This document shows positions 57,501-64,000 of a stretch of 64,000 nt of DNA, piece by piece. The first letter of the stretch is position 1. Each line of letters opens with the position of its first letter. A program made the position numbers and the translations under genes. Location of the stretch: contig CM034547.1 in NCBI GenBank assembly GCA_020055645.1, positions 34,664,909 to 34,728,908 of the forward strand, read 5' to 3'. Under the pieces are notes generated by a model that worked only from the letters and a program-made list of their open reading frames with translations, was not told the origin of the DNA and did no database searches. Source of the stretch: Tomocerus qinae (taxonomy: Eukaryota; Arthropoda; Collembola; Entomobryomorpha; Tomoceridae).

Positions 57501-59758
57501 GACGGTTTAGGATGCTATGCTTCGTATGCACAATTAGCATTTGGTTAAGATTAGACTGACAATAGATCGCCATGCAGGTACAAAGACTTACCTTAGAACG
57601 TAATTCTACTAAAGCTATTACACAAAATTACTTTTGATTTTATGGAGCGTAAAAAATAATTTATTTTTCTCTTTCCCAAAGAGCTATTCCATTGCCATTA
57701 GTGTCTACCCTACAGCTTAGATAAAAATGCGGTAAAAAACGCATGAGAGAAATCAGCAAAGCTTTTAAATCTTCTTTTCATTTTACGACTTGCATGGAAA
57801 TAGACTGTAAGCAATTGTATAGGCTAGTTGTAGGGTGTAATCTACAGTAGAGTTTTGAACTATGGTAATTGACATACTTTTTATACTTTTCCAACGCAGA
57901 TCCTGACATTACGTGGGGAGATGGAATTTATTCGGCTTATTTCACTCAATTGGGCCCAAATCCTGGATTCTTTAGTGTGAGCGTGCACATTGATGATAAT
58001 AATGGACAAGCTGTCGTACCGGTGCATACAAATATCTCACGTGGATTTCTGGGTAAGTTTATATCTATACTTATACTATTACAAACGTATTGTGTTGTAT
58101 CTCTGCCTGAATCGCTATATAATTCGGTTAGGGAATTATTAGTCCTCTGCAGAGTTAAATTCTCGACAATGAAGAGATTAACGCTTCAAAAGGAATTAGT
58201 TCGTTAGCGGAAAATGTCAATTTCATTCTAAGCATGTCTTTTCTATTTTCAGACTTTGCTACCTGTTGTGGAAGCAGCATACCTCACATTGCAACAATTC
58301 CGACTGGTTCCTTTCAGAGGAAAATTGCAGGTCCTTCTTTTGAAATAAAGAATGGAGTTCCCTTTGGTGATGATCCTTATCCTCCAGGCCGAGTGACTGA
58401 TTTGCGTGTGGACCGAATTGTTGATTCTACTTCAGAAGTTAAATTAAGCTGGACTGCTCCTGGTGGAGATTATGACAAGGGAAAAGGTAAACATTGGAAA
58501 ATTCCTGTGAATTACATTTAAACACAAAAAAATTCTTTGTTTTATTTGCTAATATTTTCATGTTAATTTGACAGCTGCCCGATATGAAATTCGTTGTTTC
58601 ACCTCTCGCGAAGCTCTGATGAACGATAATTTTGGAACCCAAGGGATTTTGGTTCACAGCTCGTTAACTCCCGAACCGGAGGAATATGGCGTGCGTCAAA
58701 GCTGCTCAGTTGGAGTACCATGGTCAAACGAGATATTTTACTACGGGATAGTTTCAATTGACAGCGCTCTGAATCGTGGGAAAGTATCTAATCTCGTCTC
58801 TGTTCTCATCAAAGAGACTCCTACATCAACACTAAAAATAATGGATGCTTGGGAAGATGATGCTTTAGTTTCCAACTTAACATCTTCACGATCCCTGAAT
58901 AAAAACGACAATGTGTTTCAAGCTGGAGCCACTTGGTTCCGCGGATTAAGTGAAGTTGAGTTGTACATTATAATCGCTGGAGCTGCTGCATTTCTGCTTC
59001 TCGTGTCTACATTCATCCTCGTTTTGGTTTGCGTGAAAAGGAACAAAAACAAGAATAACGAAGCCCCACCCGCCTACCATAATATCTACGTAGGAGTTGC
59101 AAATGGGAAAGGACAACCGACTCAGCCTCCTAAAGATGCAATTGGTTGCTGTTGGGAAAACGAGAGCAATTCCACAGATCCAAATCATCAGACTGCAAAT
59201 CAAAAGCTCTCCGGACTGAATGGCCCTTACTTAACAGATTCGACTGCTTCCTACATCCCTGCATCAGCTCTCTGTGCCCCGATGCAAAATGGCTCAATTT
59301 ACCGGGATATGTACGCCGGATCTGGATCTACAACTCACACACACACTCATGACTCTAGCTCCGTAGATTCAAAACCCTCCGATGGGGGTAGCAATGAAAC
59401 GGTTCATGTTTCCGATGGTCACAACACTCCCGCCTCTTTCTACGCTCCTTCCCAAATCTCTCAAAGAAATATCAACAATATGAATCTCAGCTACGATCAC
59501 AACAATCTGAACCACAACCATAACAATCTGAGTAGGGATAACATTTTGATCCGCGGAAGTGAATTCAGTCCTTCTGACGATGATGAAGGAGGATTTAAGT
59601 CTCAGAGGAGAGATATGGATGGTTTCCATAAAATTGTTCCCATGCCAAGTAGTGACTATGATAGTCCGTCAATAATGAATGGAAGCACCTACGGAGGCTC
59701 CGTTATGTCAATACCTAATAGTAATAAGAAACGAACGAGACATATTTCGTTCGTGTAG
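6264..59758 (+). CDS. CLCA: CLCA-family (calcium-activated chloride channel regulator) membrane protein, 12 visible exons, 5' end missing
   Basis: Joining exons 6264-6564, 47493-47631, 48213-48348, 50442-50560, 52276-52459, 53208-53435, 54515-54835, 56332-56547, 57087-57438, 57900-58052, 58253-58486 and 58575-59758 gives an open frame of 1188 residues plus TAG. Every intron is GT-AG and every junction keeps phase. In order the product has the CLCA N-terminal domain (1-230), a VWA domain (about 278-470), beta-sandwich regions (about 477-716), an FnIII-like domain (about 758-880), one membrane helix (about 924-948) and a 240-residue cytoplasmic tail. Landmarks shared with vertebrate CLCAs are LRYGVFDE, IPGL, the LLD-G-G segment and PPGRVTDL. 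CLCAs modulate TMEM16-type chloride channels and cleave themselves through HExxH. Here that motif is R106-E-W-I-K110 and the VWA metal site is degraded, so catalysis and metal-dependent adhesion are probably lost. Roughly 50 N-terminal residues, including the signal peptide, are not found. Confidence 0.93.
20625..20682. repeat. 58-bp perfect palindrome (29-bp arms, no spacer)
   Basis: Every base from 20625 to 20653 pairs with its mirror from 20654 to 20682, with the centre inside CATATATATG. The match breaks at 20624/20683. The arms contain TACTGGGACTCC and its complement GGAGTCCCAGTA. A separate 14-bp palindrome, CAATATGCATATTG, lies seven bases further on. Confidence 0.95.
20689..20702. repeat. 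14-bp perfect palindrome
   Basis: CAATATGCATATTG reads the same on both strands. It sits just beyond the 58-bp palindrome and is followed by another TTGCAATATT word. Confidence 0.85.
29556..29583. repeat. hairpin with 13-bp perfect arms and 2-nt loop
   Basis: CGTGAAAATGTCA (29556-29568), then GT, then TGACATTTTCACG (29571-29583). Related words, GTGAAAATGTCTGCTGACA and CTGCTGACATTTCC, recur within the next 90 bases. Confidence 0.9.
30133..30157. repeat. hairpin with 10-bp perfect arms
   Basis: AATACGTAAT (30133-30142) and ATTACGTATT (30148-30157) are exact reverse complements separated by five bases. A second, weaker hairpin (ATGCGTA/TACGCAT) follows at 30202-30222. Confidence 0.85.
30300..30393 (+). 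ncRNA. tRNA-like segment with A-box and B-box-like motifs (tRNA relic or SINE head)
   Basis: TGGCGTAGTGG at 30307-30317 fits the RNA polymerase III A box (TRGCNNAGYNGG), and AGTTCGAGTCC at 30379-30389 is one base from the B box (GGTTCGANTCC). CAGGA-GTTCGAG-TCCTG folds into a 5-bp arm. The box spacing (72 bases) is longer than in a normal intronless tRNA. The D-arm pairs badly and no convincing anticodon arm or acceptor stem was found. A working tRNA is unlikely. Confidence 0.3.
47493..47631 (+). CDS. CLCA: CLCA exon B: degenerate metalloprotease motif
   Basis: Acceptor TTACAG at 47492; donor CG|GTAAGG. Encodes residues 101-146. The stretch MVREWIKLRYGVFDE aligns without gaps to the FVHEWAHLRWGVFDE of human CLCA1. 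Both zinc-binding His are replaced (R106 and K110), while the Glu, Gly and distal Asp of the motif remain. Phase 1 matches exon A, and the residue spacing to exon A is close to that in CLCA1, so no exon seems to be missing between them. Confidence 0.93.
48213..48348 (+). CDS. CLCA: CLCA exon C: Cys-poor, His-rich insert region
   Basis: Acceptor TTACAG, donor AAT|GTAAGT, ending in phase 0. Encodes residues 147-192. Vertebrate CLCAs have a conserved Cys-rich hairpin here. This copy keeps two Cys (TCADPEKCG) and then has an acidic and His-rich stretch (HHHSSHVHDD), followed by a segment matching the SIMFAQHVDSIVEFC region. The hairpin is thus shortened or rebuilt. Confidence 0.88.
50442..50560 (+). 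CDS. CLCA: CLCA exon D: end of N-terminal domain
   Basis: Acceptor AAAAAG, donor CT|GTAAGT (phase 2). Encodes residues 193-231. NEFCNEHTH and SIWEVMKQHEDF align to VEFCTEQNH and STWEVIRDSEDF of human CLCA1, including both flanking Cys. The acceptor has a weak polypyrimidine tract, but the phase and the homology fix the junction. Confidence 0.92.
52276..52459 (+). CDS. CLCA: CLCA exon E: linker and start of VWA domain
   Basis: Acceptor TATTAG, donor AAT|GTAAGT (phase 0). Encodes residues 232-293. A Ser/Thr/Pro-rich linker leads into beta-strand RMIFLLD. The first metal-site motif, DxSxS in active VWA domains (DKSGS in human CLCA1), reads D285-R-S287-R-A289, so the second Ser ligand is gone. 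Confidence 0.92.
53208..53435 (+). CDS. CLCA: CLCA exon F: VWA domain middle
   Basis: Acceptor GTTTAG, donor AAG|GTATTC, in phase 0 at both ends. Encodes residues 294-369. GVELGIISYTNDSV matches the VWA strand GSWVGMVTFDSAA, and the end of the exon aligns with the SGGTSICSGL region that holds the metal-site Thr in CLCA1. In this copy that place reads TGSEDSCISC, so which residue replaces the Thr is uncertain. Confidence 0.9.
54515..54835 (+). CDS. CLCA: CLCA exon G: VWA domain C-terminal half
   Basis: Acceptor TTTTAG, donor AAG|GTGAGT, in phase 0 at both ends. Encodes residues 370-476. ATIVLVNG stands where CLCA1 has EIVLLTDG, so the third metal-site position is Asn387 instead of Asp. LRVIVITYAN and LVQLAQYGGFYKV match the closing VWA strands and helix (IIHTVAL, LEELSKMTGGLQTY). 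NES is a possible glycosylation site. Confidence 0.93.
56332..56547 (+). CDS. CLCA: CLCA exon H: beta-sandwich after VWA
   Basis: Acceptor TCTACAG, donor GAG|GTATGT, in phase 0 at both ends. Encodes residues 477-548. GKFTIEDSLGRNTYVTVT matches GTVIVDSTVGKDTLFLIT, and LYNRIPGLSE matches the AYLQIPGIAK segment of human CLCA1. Confidence 0.93.
57087..57438 (+). CDS. CLCA: CLCA exon I: beta-sandwich with polyQ linker
   Basis: Acceptor TTTTAG, donor GGAG|GTAATA (phase 1). Encodes residues 549-665. AGIWTYIV aligns to VGTWKYSL. A short polyglutamine tract (KQQQQQTPE) and a Ser/Gln-rich insert precede LPVLNANVTATI, which matches SPILRASVTALI. The exon closes with LLDTGSG, matching LLDNGAG. NVT and NQS are possible glycosylation sites. 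Confidence 0.92.
57900..58052 (+). CDS. CLCA: CLCA exon J
   Basis: Acceptor ACGCAG, donor CTGG|GTAAGT, in phase 1 at both ends. Encodes residues 666-716. WGDGIYSAYFTQ aligns with KDDGVYSRYFTT of human CLCA1, and GFFSVSVHID with GRYSVKVRAL. The basic triplet near the end of this segment in CLCA1 (RRRVI) is absent. Confidence 0.91.
58253..58486 (+). CDS. CLCA: CLCA exon K: start of FnIII-like domain
   Basis: Acceptor TTTCAG, donor AAAG|GTAAAC, in phase 1 at both ends. Encodes residues 717-794. YPPGRVTDLRV and VKLSWTAPGGDYDKG match FPPGQITDLKA and INLTWTAPGDDYDHG of human CLCA1, the typical start of the family's FnIII-like domain. Confidence 0.94.
58575..59758 (+). CDS. CLCA: CLCA exon L: FnIII end, transmembrane helix, long cytoplasmic tail
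   Basis: Acceptor TTGACAG; the frame runs to TAG at 59756-59758. Encodes residues 795-1188. RYEIRCFTS and FYYGIVSIDSALNRGKVSN match the YIIRIST and IAIQAVDKVDLKSEISN stretches of CLCA1. A hydrophobic helix of about 25 residues (about 924-948) is followed by a basic stop-transfer segment, KRNKNKN. The cytoplasmic side has APPAYH (PPxY, 959-962), GCCW, a Thr-His run from a CA microsatellite, Asn/His-rich repeats, an acidic SDDDEGG patch and a basic C-terminus ending in RHISFV. The topology expected from the family and the helix is type I. Confidence 0.95.
59333..59351 (+). repeat. CA microsatellite inside the CLCA coding tail
   Basis: A short CA run (CTCACACACACACTCATG) encodes alternating Thr and His in the cytoplasmic tail. 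The flanking residues are low-complexity Gly/Ser and Asp/Ser, so the length is probably tolerant of change in steps of six bases. Confidence 0.8.
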
Positions 59759-60850
59759 CCTTGTAAGTTATTTAGTTTAAATTGTTAGTTAAGTATAGTT
59801 TATCCAGAATCCCTTTAATATATTATATTAATCAATCAAAGTCATGCAATCAACGTTTAATGTACATTTTTAATACGTTATGATGAAGTTGCCCTTGCTA
59901 ATATACTCATTTTTTTTTACTTTTATATATGAATGTGTTAGTAGCAATTTACTTGCTGCATTTATAATTTCATTTCATAATATTTTTCTCTAACATCTCT
60001 TTGCATAGTAGGAACCTAACACTAAGATACGTTTGTAAACCAATGGCTAGATTGGATCTTATCGTTCATTTTTGTTGAGACTTTGATTTAGCTAAACCCA
60101 AACCCAACGAATTCATGTTTTACAAGTGTTAACTACTTCGCAACTCAAAGCCAAAAATTAGACGCCAATATTTTCCACGATTTACATAATATTGCATTAA
60201 TATTTGCAATTTTCTTCCTCAAGAGTGCCTTAAATAGTTGTACATGAACGAACTATTGCGCGAATGAATGCAGTTTGTTTCCTTTTTTTATTTTGTACCT
60301 TCGATATTTTGTACATGTGCTTGTACAGTTTGATATATTTACAGATATTATAATTGTGTCGAGTGTGCTTACAATTATCCTGTCACATTGTTACAAATAA
60401 TGTATTAATACTAGAGCAGCTAAGTGTCACTACTCTTTGAGTAGTTTGGCTTTTCATGTGAAAAATATACTTGCTATGACTGTACTCATTGTACGTTTAA
60501 TTTTGTAGAGGTGAGAATTTATTCATGTAGAATTATGTAAATACCAAATACTAGTGTGTGGTTGAATTTTCCTGTGAAATGTAGATTTAATGTAGTGGAG
60601 TGTGTGGTAGATTTGTATTTATGATAAATGACAGGAACTGATGCATCGTATCCAAATTAAAATCCGTATTCAGTTCATACTACAATATTAAAAGACAAAT
60701 TCTGATGCTACTGTCTATCGAGTGTGTTTTTCAGTCTTATGTTATAATTGTGTCATAGTGTAAATAGTAGTGAAGTAGTTTAATGAACAACGAGTGTATG
60801 TACGCTTGGTGTAAATTAATTCTTGGTACAACACAATTTGTATGTAGACG

Positions 60851-60856
60851 AATAAA
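60851..60856 (+). terminator. candidate poly(A) signal of the CLCA gene
   Basis: AATAAA is the first canonical hexamer downstream of the CLCA stop, about 1.09 kb away. Further copies lie at 60936-60941 and 61190-61195. Which one is used cannot be decided from sequence. Confidence 0.35.
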
Positions 60857-61957
60857 ATAAGAGCTATACAAAGATTATATTATAGATAATAACTGTAACT
60901 TCAATTTGGATAGAGTTAGTAAGTAGGTGTAGACTAATAAATCAAATCTTTTGAATTAACGTCATTATGAAGAGATGCTCATGAATTGTATACTAATGTT
61001 TGTAAACTAATAATATTTACCTTTGAATGATTAAGAATGGATTGTATTACTCAGTTTGTAGTATTCCCAATATTATAACTATTCCCCCTCCCCCAACAGA
61101 CTATATATCCAAGTATGCTCATTCATCATTAAAATGAACTTTATGAATGTGAATCACCGCAAGCTGTGCGTAAGCGTAATATTTAAAGGAATAAATTCTT
61201 AATTATATGTAAATGAAACCGAATGCTGATATTCAAGCTCAACTTATTGTCATTGTTATCATTTTGCATCAATGCTGTTTCAGAAAGTCAATAGTCAAAG
61301 TTTAAGGTTTCATTGTTTCATGGAAACTGTTCCAGTGGTTCATAAATACGACTTTGATTAGCTTATAATTTTCAGATAGGTATAATCCATCATTAATGAC
61401 AAGTAACACAAGGTCGAGTAAACAAAGGTGATCGAGCTGGCTATCATTTGTTATTTGCAAAGCATGACCATTTTATTGAAGTACTCTTACTAATTATTTT
61501 AGGCTGAATATCACTACTTGGGGTTCTTGGATTTCCATTCGTAATGCCATAACGAGGATATGATGAAATGAATAAAATGAGATTACAACCTTTGAACACT
61601 TACAATTCTGCAGTGTTAAAACACGATTTATTGACAATTACGTGCTGCATGAAACCCGAACCATGGATAATTTACTGCAACTTGCCCCAATTGAGAGTCG
61701 AATGTATTCAAATCGCTTATGTATGTTATCATAATAAATAGTGCTTTTTAACTCTGAATTTTCCAATCCCAGTCTCAAATTAGGCCTTAATACTTAATAG
61801 CTTCAGGATAGAATGATAATGTAGTTAAAATTGATATTAGGTATAAAACCTAAAAAAACATGGAATGTTAAATATAAAAATTATTATGTACTTATTGATG
61901 AATTCATCAGTTGTCTAACGACATAGTTTTGGTTGTTTAGCTTAATTGAATGATTAC

Positions 61958-61963
61958 TTTTAT
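61958..61963 (-). terminator. candidate poly(A) signal of the protease gene
   Basis: TTTATT on the plus strand is AATAAA on the minus strand, about 150 bases after the protease stop codon. That distance suits a short 3' UTR. Confidence 0.5.
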
Positions 61964-62115
61964 TCAAAAAGTAGCTCACAATTAATCTGTTACATTACCT
62001 ACACCAATACAATAACAAACAACTCGTAAATGGCATTCATAAATTAATGAGTGCAAAAAGAACACAGATATTCATAATATTTTAGTATTGGTAATCACGC
62101 AACTCGGAGTAGAGT

Positions 62116-62230
62116 TTATGTCCAAGAAACTGTGAATCCCGTTGCTACAATGGAAAAGTCGGTTTTCATAACCAGAAGAATGACTCCGTCACTTTCAAAT
62201 GCTGTTGATGGTGGGTTAGTGCCGCAAATG
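62116..62230 (-). CDS. protease exon h: end of second CUB-like domain and stop
   Basis: Acceptor CCTCAG, phase 2; frame ends at TAA (62116-62118). Encodes SICGTNPPSTAFESDG, then ILLVMKTDFS and GFTVSW, the standard end of a CUB domain (CG..P...F.SD....GF...W/Y). The exon contains no ATG-led frame long enough to stand out by itself. Confidence 0.9.
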
Positions 62231-64000
62231 CTGAGGAAAAAACAAAATTAAATAGTTTACATAATGACCCAGTGGATTCTATTACACCAAATGCGTATTA
62301 GAAAAGAGTTGAAAACCTCTGGACAGAGTTGAATCCCTCTGCAGTGTGAGTGTGGATATTAAGAACATCATAAGAACAACTTCCTCCTTCCATATCGAGA
62401 CGGGTGAATCTGAGACTGATGGCCCCGGTAGGTGGATTGATAACAAAGGTGTTCAGTTCATTGTTGCCGTAACTGCCACTTTCTGGGTAGGAGAAAGTGG
62501 AGCTGACGTTTCCAACGTGGAAATGCTTCAATGTGAGCTCAGATTGTCCTTGTTCTCCAAGACCTTGGAAAAGAAGAGTGAATTCGCCTCCGTTGTCTGA
62601 TGTGTTAGAGACTAACGTGATGAAGACCATTGGTCCAGGGACAAGAGTGACGGAGTTATCTGGGTCACTATTGAAACACAGATTACCATCAAATAATTTT
62701 CAGGCCGATCTAAGTAGGATGTAATACAGGAACTTAACACAAATACTAATTATGTATTTACACTCGAGATTTGCGGGTTGTTTTGCCTAAAGTAAAGTCA
62801 ATTTCGGTGACTTCGAGGTAAGTTCCAGGTCCAAATCCTTCGCTGCTGTCAAGGGTCAATCGGACAGTTTCTCTAAAATTAGCTCTTACTGACCAAGTGC
62901 ATCGTTCATTGGGTCCGTTCGCACCATCCAGTTGGTAACCAATTTTTCCAGATGATCCGACAAGGACACCACCGCATCCCTCAACTAAATCGATTCAAGT
63001 ATAATTAATGAAACTCTTTAATACTACAATAATGTAGACTACTATATTTATACTGTCCATTGTCCACTTTAAATATCAAGAACTTACGTTGTTCAACATA
63101 AGTGGAGTTGTCTTCTGGCTCAGGAACTAAACAAATGACAAATTAAATTAAGATTATGTCTGAATGTTGAGCATCTTTAAAATATTGCAGTTTAAAATAC
63201 TCACGGATGGCTTCTCCCAACCATTCGGAGAAATGGGAAGTTTCTGTGTACACTCCTGGGAAGCCAGGACGTCCACATCCAAGACCCCAGGACATGATTC
63301 CGCAGACATTGGAGTTGGATTCGGCAGAGCACAAAAGTGGGCCACCTATGTCATTCGAATACAAATTTGCAGTCTAATCTGATTTGCATATGTCTAATAC
63401 AATTTGCAAATTCTGCTTTACTGTTAAAAGATTCTTACCAGAGTCTCCAGTGCAGAAATCGACTCCATTTCCTCCAGCACAAACCATAGAAGGAGTAACA
63501 GCATCTCCACCGTAAGCTGTGTTACACTCATCATCAGAAACAACTGGGGCAACGGCCTTTCTCAAAGTACCGGAGGCAGCTCCCTGTTCAGCAGTTGCTC
63601 CCCATCCAGCGATTGTTGCCTCAGCTGTTCCAGAATTGGGGGATTAGTTGCTTAACCCATTCTTCATAATGCAAGATATTGGTACAAGGAGGGATATTTC
63701 TCACCTGAGGGTTCGAAACCAGCGGTAGGGAAAACAGCAGGCCTGACATTATCATTGAATTGAAATGGAGGAAGTACTTGCATCACTGCGATATCATTTT
63801 CAAAGTCAGCAGCGGCAGGCCTAACATTACGAAGGTTTATTAGTTTTCCATGTCATGTAAAAAGCTATTACAGTTTACTATAAATTCTTACGAATCGTAT
63901 AATGGATGTTGGACAACTCGGACAACTTGTCTGACTTGTTCGGATCCTTCGGTGGAATTAAGAGTGTGGTCTCCAGCAACGATATTATAGTCAGCGGGCC
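62116..64000 (-). CDS. secreted trypsin-type serine protease with two C-terminal CUB-like domains, 8 visible exons, 5' end missing
   Basis: Minus-strand exons 64000-63892, 63820-63705, 63624-63439, 63345-63205, 63126-63088, 62984-62762, 62667-62317 and 62230-62116 join in frame into 425 residues plus TAA. Residues 1-183 are the S1 (chymotrypsin-fold) protease from just past the expected catalytic His region. The catalytic Asp is D45 (NDIAVM), the nucleophile is S136 (GDSGGP), and D130 occupies the S1-pocket position 189, which in this family means cleavage after Lys or Arg. A short acidic linker (PEPEDNSTYVEQ) leads to two CUB-like domains, about 198-306 and 307-425. The seven introns are only 71-103 bp. 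The signal peptide, activation site and catalytic His lie upstream, outside the window. A secreted digestive, immune or developmental protease is likely from the family; the substrate is unknown. Confidence 0.93.
62317..62667 (-). CDS. protease exon g: end of first and most of second CUB-like domain
   Basis: Acceptor CAATAG, donor CAGAG|GTTTTC (phase 2). Encodes the CUB closing strands (VFITLVSNTSDNGGEFTLLF) and then a second domain with ISLRFTRLD and SCSYDVLNI, the latter fitting the CUB signature CxYDxLxI. Without splicing at 62316 the frame would stop at 62298. Splicing to 62230 restores a complete domain. Confidence 0.87.
62762..62984 (-). CDS. protease exon f: first CUB-like domain
   Basis: Acceptor ATTTAG, donor GAGT|GTAAAT (phase 2). 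Encodes EGCGG at the domain start and NERCTW, the first Cys pair of a CUB domain (C200 and C225), then RLTLDSSEGF and YLEVTEIDF. Confidence 0.88.
63088..63126 (-). CDS. protease exon e: 39-base linker micro-exon
   Basis: Acceptor GTTTAG, donor CAAC|GTAAGT, in phase 1 at both ends. Encodes only an acidic linker, PEPEDNSTYVEQ, with one glycosylation sequon (NST). Supported by phase and by good splice sites on both sides. Because 39 is divisible by three, skipping it would keep the frame. Confidence 0.8.
63205..63345 (-). CDS. protease exon d: GGP to C-terminal helix
   Basis: Acceptor ACATAG, donor ATCC|GTGAGT, in phase 1 at both ends. Completes GDSG-GPLLC. Also encodes IMSWGLGCGRPGFPGVY, with the Gly residues that shape the S1 pocket, and the final helix FSEWLGEAI. 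An extra Cys (NVCG) near LLCS may replace the usual partner of Cys201, since the normal Cys136 is absent. Confidence 0.93.
63439..63624 (-). CDS. protease exon c: IAGWG strand to GDS
   Basis: Acceptor GAACAG, donor CTG|GTAAGA, in phase 1 at both ends. Encodes ATIAGWG, DDECN, MVCAGG and DFCTGDS. The upstream frame has a stop (TAA) just before the acceptor, which together with phase fixes the start. The Asp two residues before the Cys is the S1-pocket residue. Confidence 0.92.
63705..63820 (-). CDS. protease exon b: catalytic Asp
   Basis: Acceptor TGTTAG, donor TCAG|GTGAGA (phase 1). Encodes FENDIAVMQV, with the catalytic Asp, and NVRPAVFP, matching the usual trypsin strand. Confidence 0.92.
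63892..64000 (-). CDS. protease exon a (partial, cut by window end)
   Basis: Encodes YNIVAGDHTLN and RVVQHPLY, typical of trypsins just after the catalytic His loop. The exon continues past 64000. Donor TTC|GTAAGA, phase 2. Confidence 0.9.

Larger units (their letters stand above)
47632..58574 (+). other. introns of the 3' part of the CLCA gene
   Basis: Introns are 47632-48212, 48349-50441, 50561-52275, 52460-53207, 53436-54514, 54836-56331, 56548-57086, 57439-57899, 58053-58252 and 58487-58574, ranging from about 2.1 kb down to 88 bp. All begin with GT (mostly GTAAG) and end with AG. The sequence between exons is AT-rich, and I see no RNA gene, nested gene or mobile element in it. Confidence 0.85.
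59759..62115. other. convergent intergenic region with 3' UTRs of both genes
   Basis: This 2.36-kb AT-rich gap separates the stop codon of the plus-strand CLCA gene from that of the minus-strand protease. It must hold the 3' UTR and poly(A) site of each. Apart from candidate AATAAA signals, listed separately, I see no exon or RNA gene. Confidence 0.8.

Noticed and set aside
59369-59629. 86-codon minus-strand open frame opposite the CLCA tail
   Set aside because: It is an antisense shadow of the well-supported coding exon.
62298-62316. Reading exon g straight through to the stop at 62298 as the protein end
   Set aside because: That would cut the second CUB-like domain before its last Cys; splicing at 62316 to 62230 keeps phase and restores the CG...SD...GF...W ending.

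Overview
The window reads as nuclear DNA of an invertebrate animal, most likely an arthropod. It is AT-rich, its genes are split by GT-AG introns, and both recognisable genes belong to animal families. No prokaryotic operon, phage, plasmid or CRISPR structure is visible. CLCA genes are absent from Drosophila but occur in crustaceans, ticks and springtails, so a crustacean or a non-insect hexapod is plausible. That placement is inference and is weak.

Layout. Bases 1-6263 hold no recognisable exon; they are probably intron, or 5' sequence, of the first gene. A plus-strand CLCA-family gene (calcium-activated chloride channel regulator) follows. I can rebuild it as twelve exons from 6264 to 59758, with reading phase kept at every junction, giving 1188 residues. 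The N-terminal exon or exons, with the signal peptide, are missing. Its first visible intron is about 40.9 kb (6565-47492). I find no credible gene in that intron, but it carries a 58-bp perfect palindrome (20625-20682), a 1.15-kb unit bounded by 15-bp inverted repeats (29422-30575) that includes a tRNA-like segment, and recurring short words. The other eleven exons lie in the last 12 kb. A 2.36-kb gap (59759-62115) with candidate polyadenylation signals on both strands then separates it from a convergent minus-strand gene. That gene is a secreted trypsin-type serine protease with two C-terminal CUB-like domains, in eight exons from 64000 down to 62116. Its 5' end, with the catalytic His, lies beyond the window.

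The most notable biology is in the CLCA gene. It keeps the whole family architecture, yet the HExxH zinc-protease motif reads R-E-W-I-K and the VWA metal site has lost at least two acidic or hydroxyl ligands. It also has a transmembrane helix followed by a tail of about 240 residues, with a PPxY motif next to the membrane and a class I PDZ ligand at the extreme C-terminus. It therefore looks like a membrane-anchored, catalytically silent CLCA that could work as an adaptor or receptor rather than as a shed self-cleaving protease. The protease has an oddity of its own: its two tandem CUB-like domains have each kept a different one of the two usual disulfides. The two genes need not be functionally linked. 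They are simply tail-to-tail neighbours with very different intron sizes.
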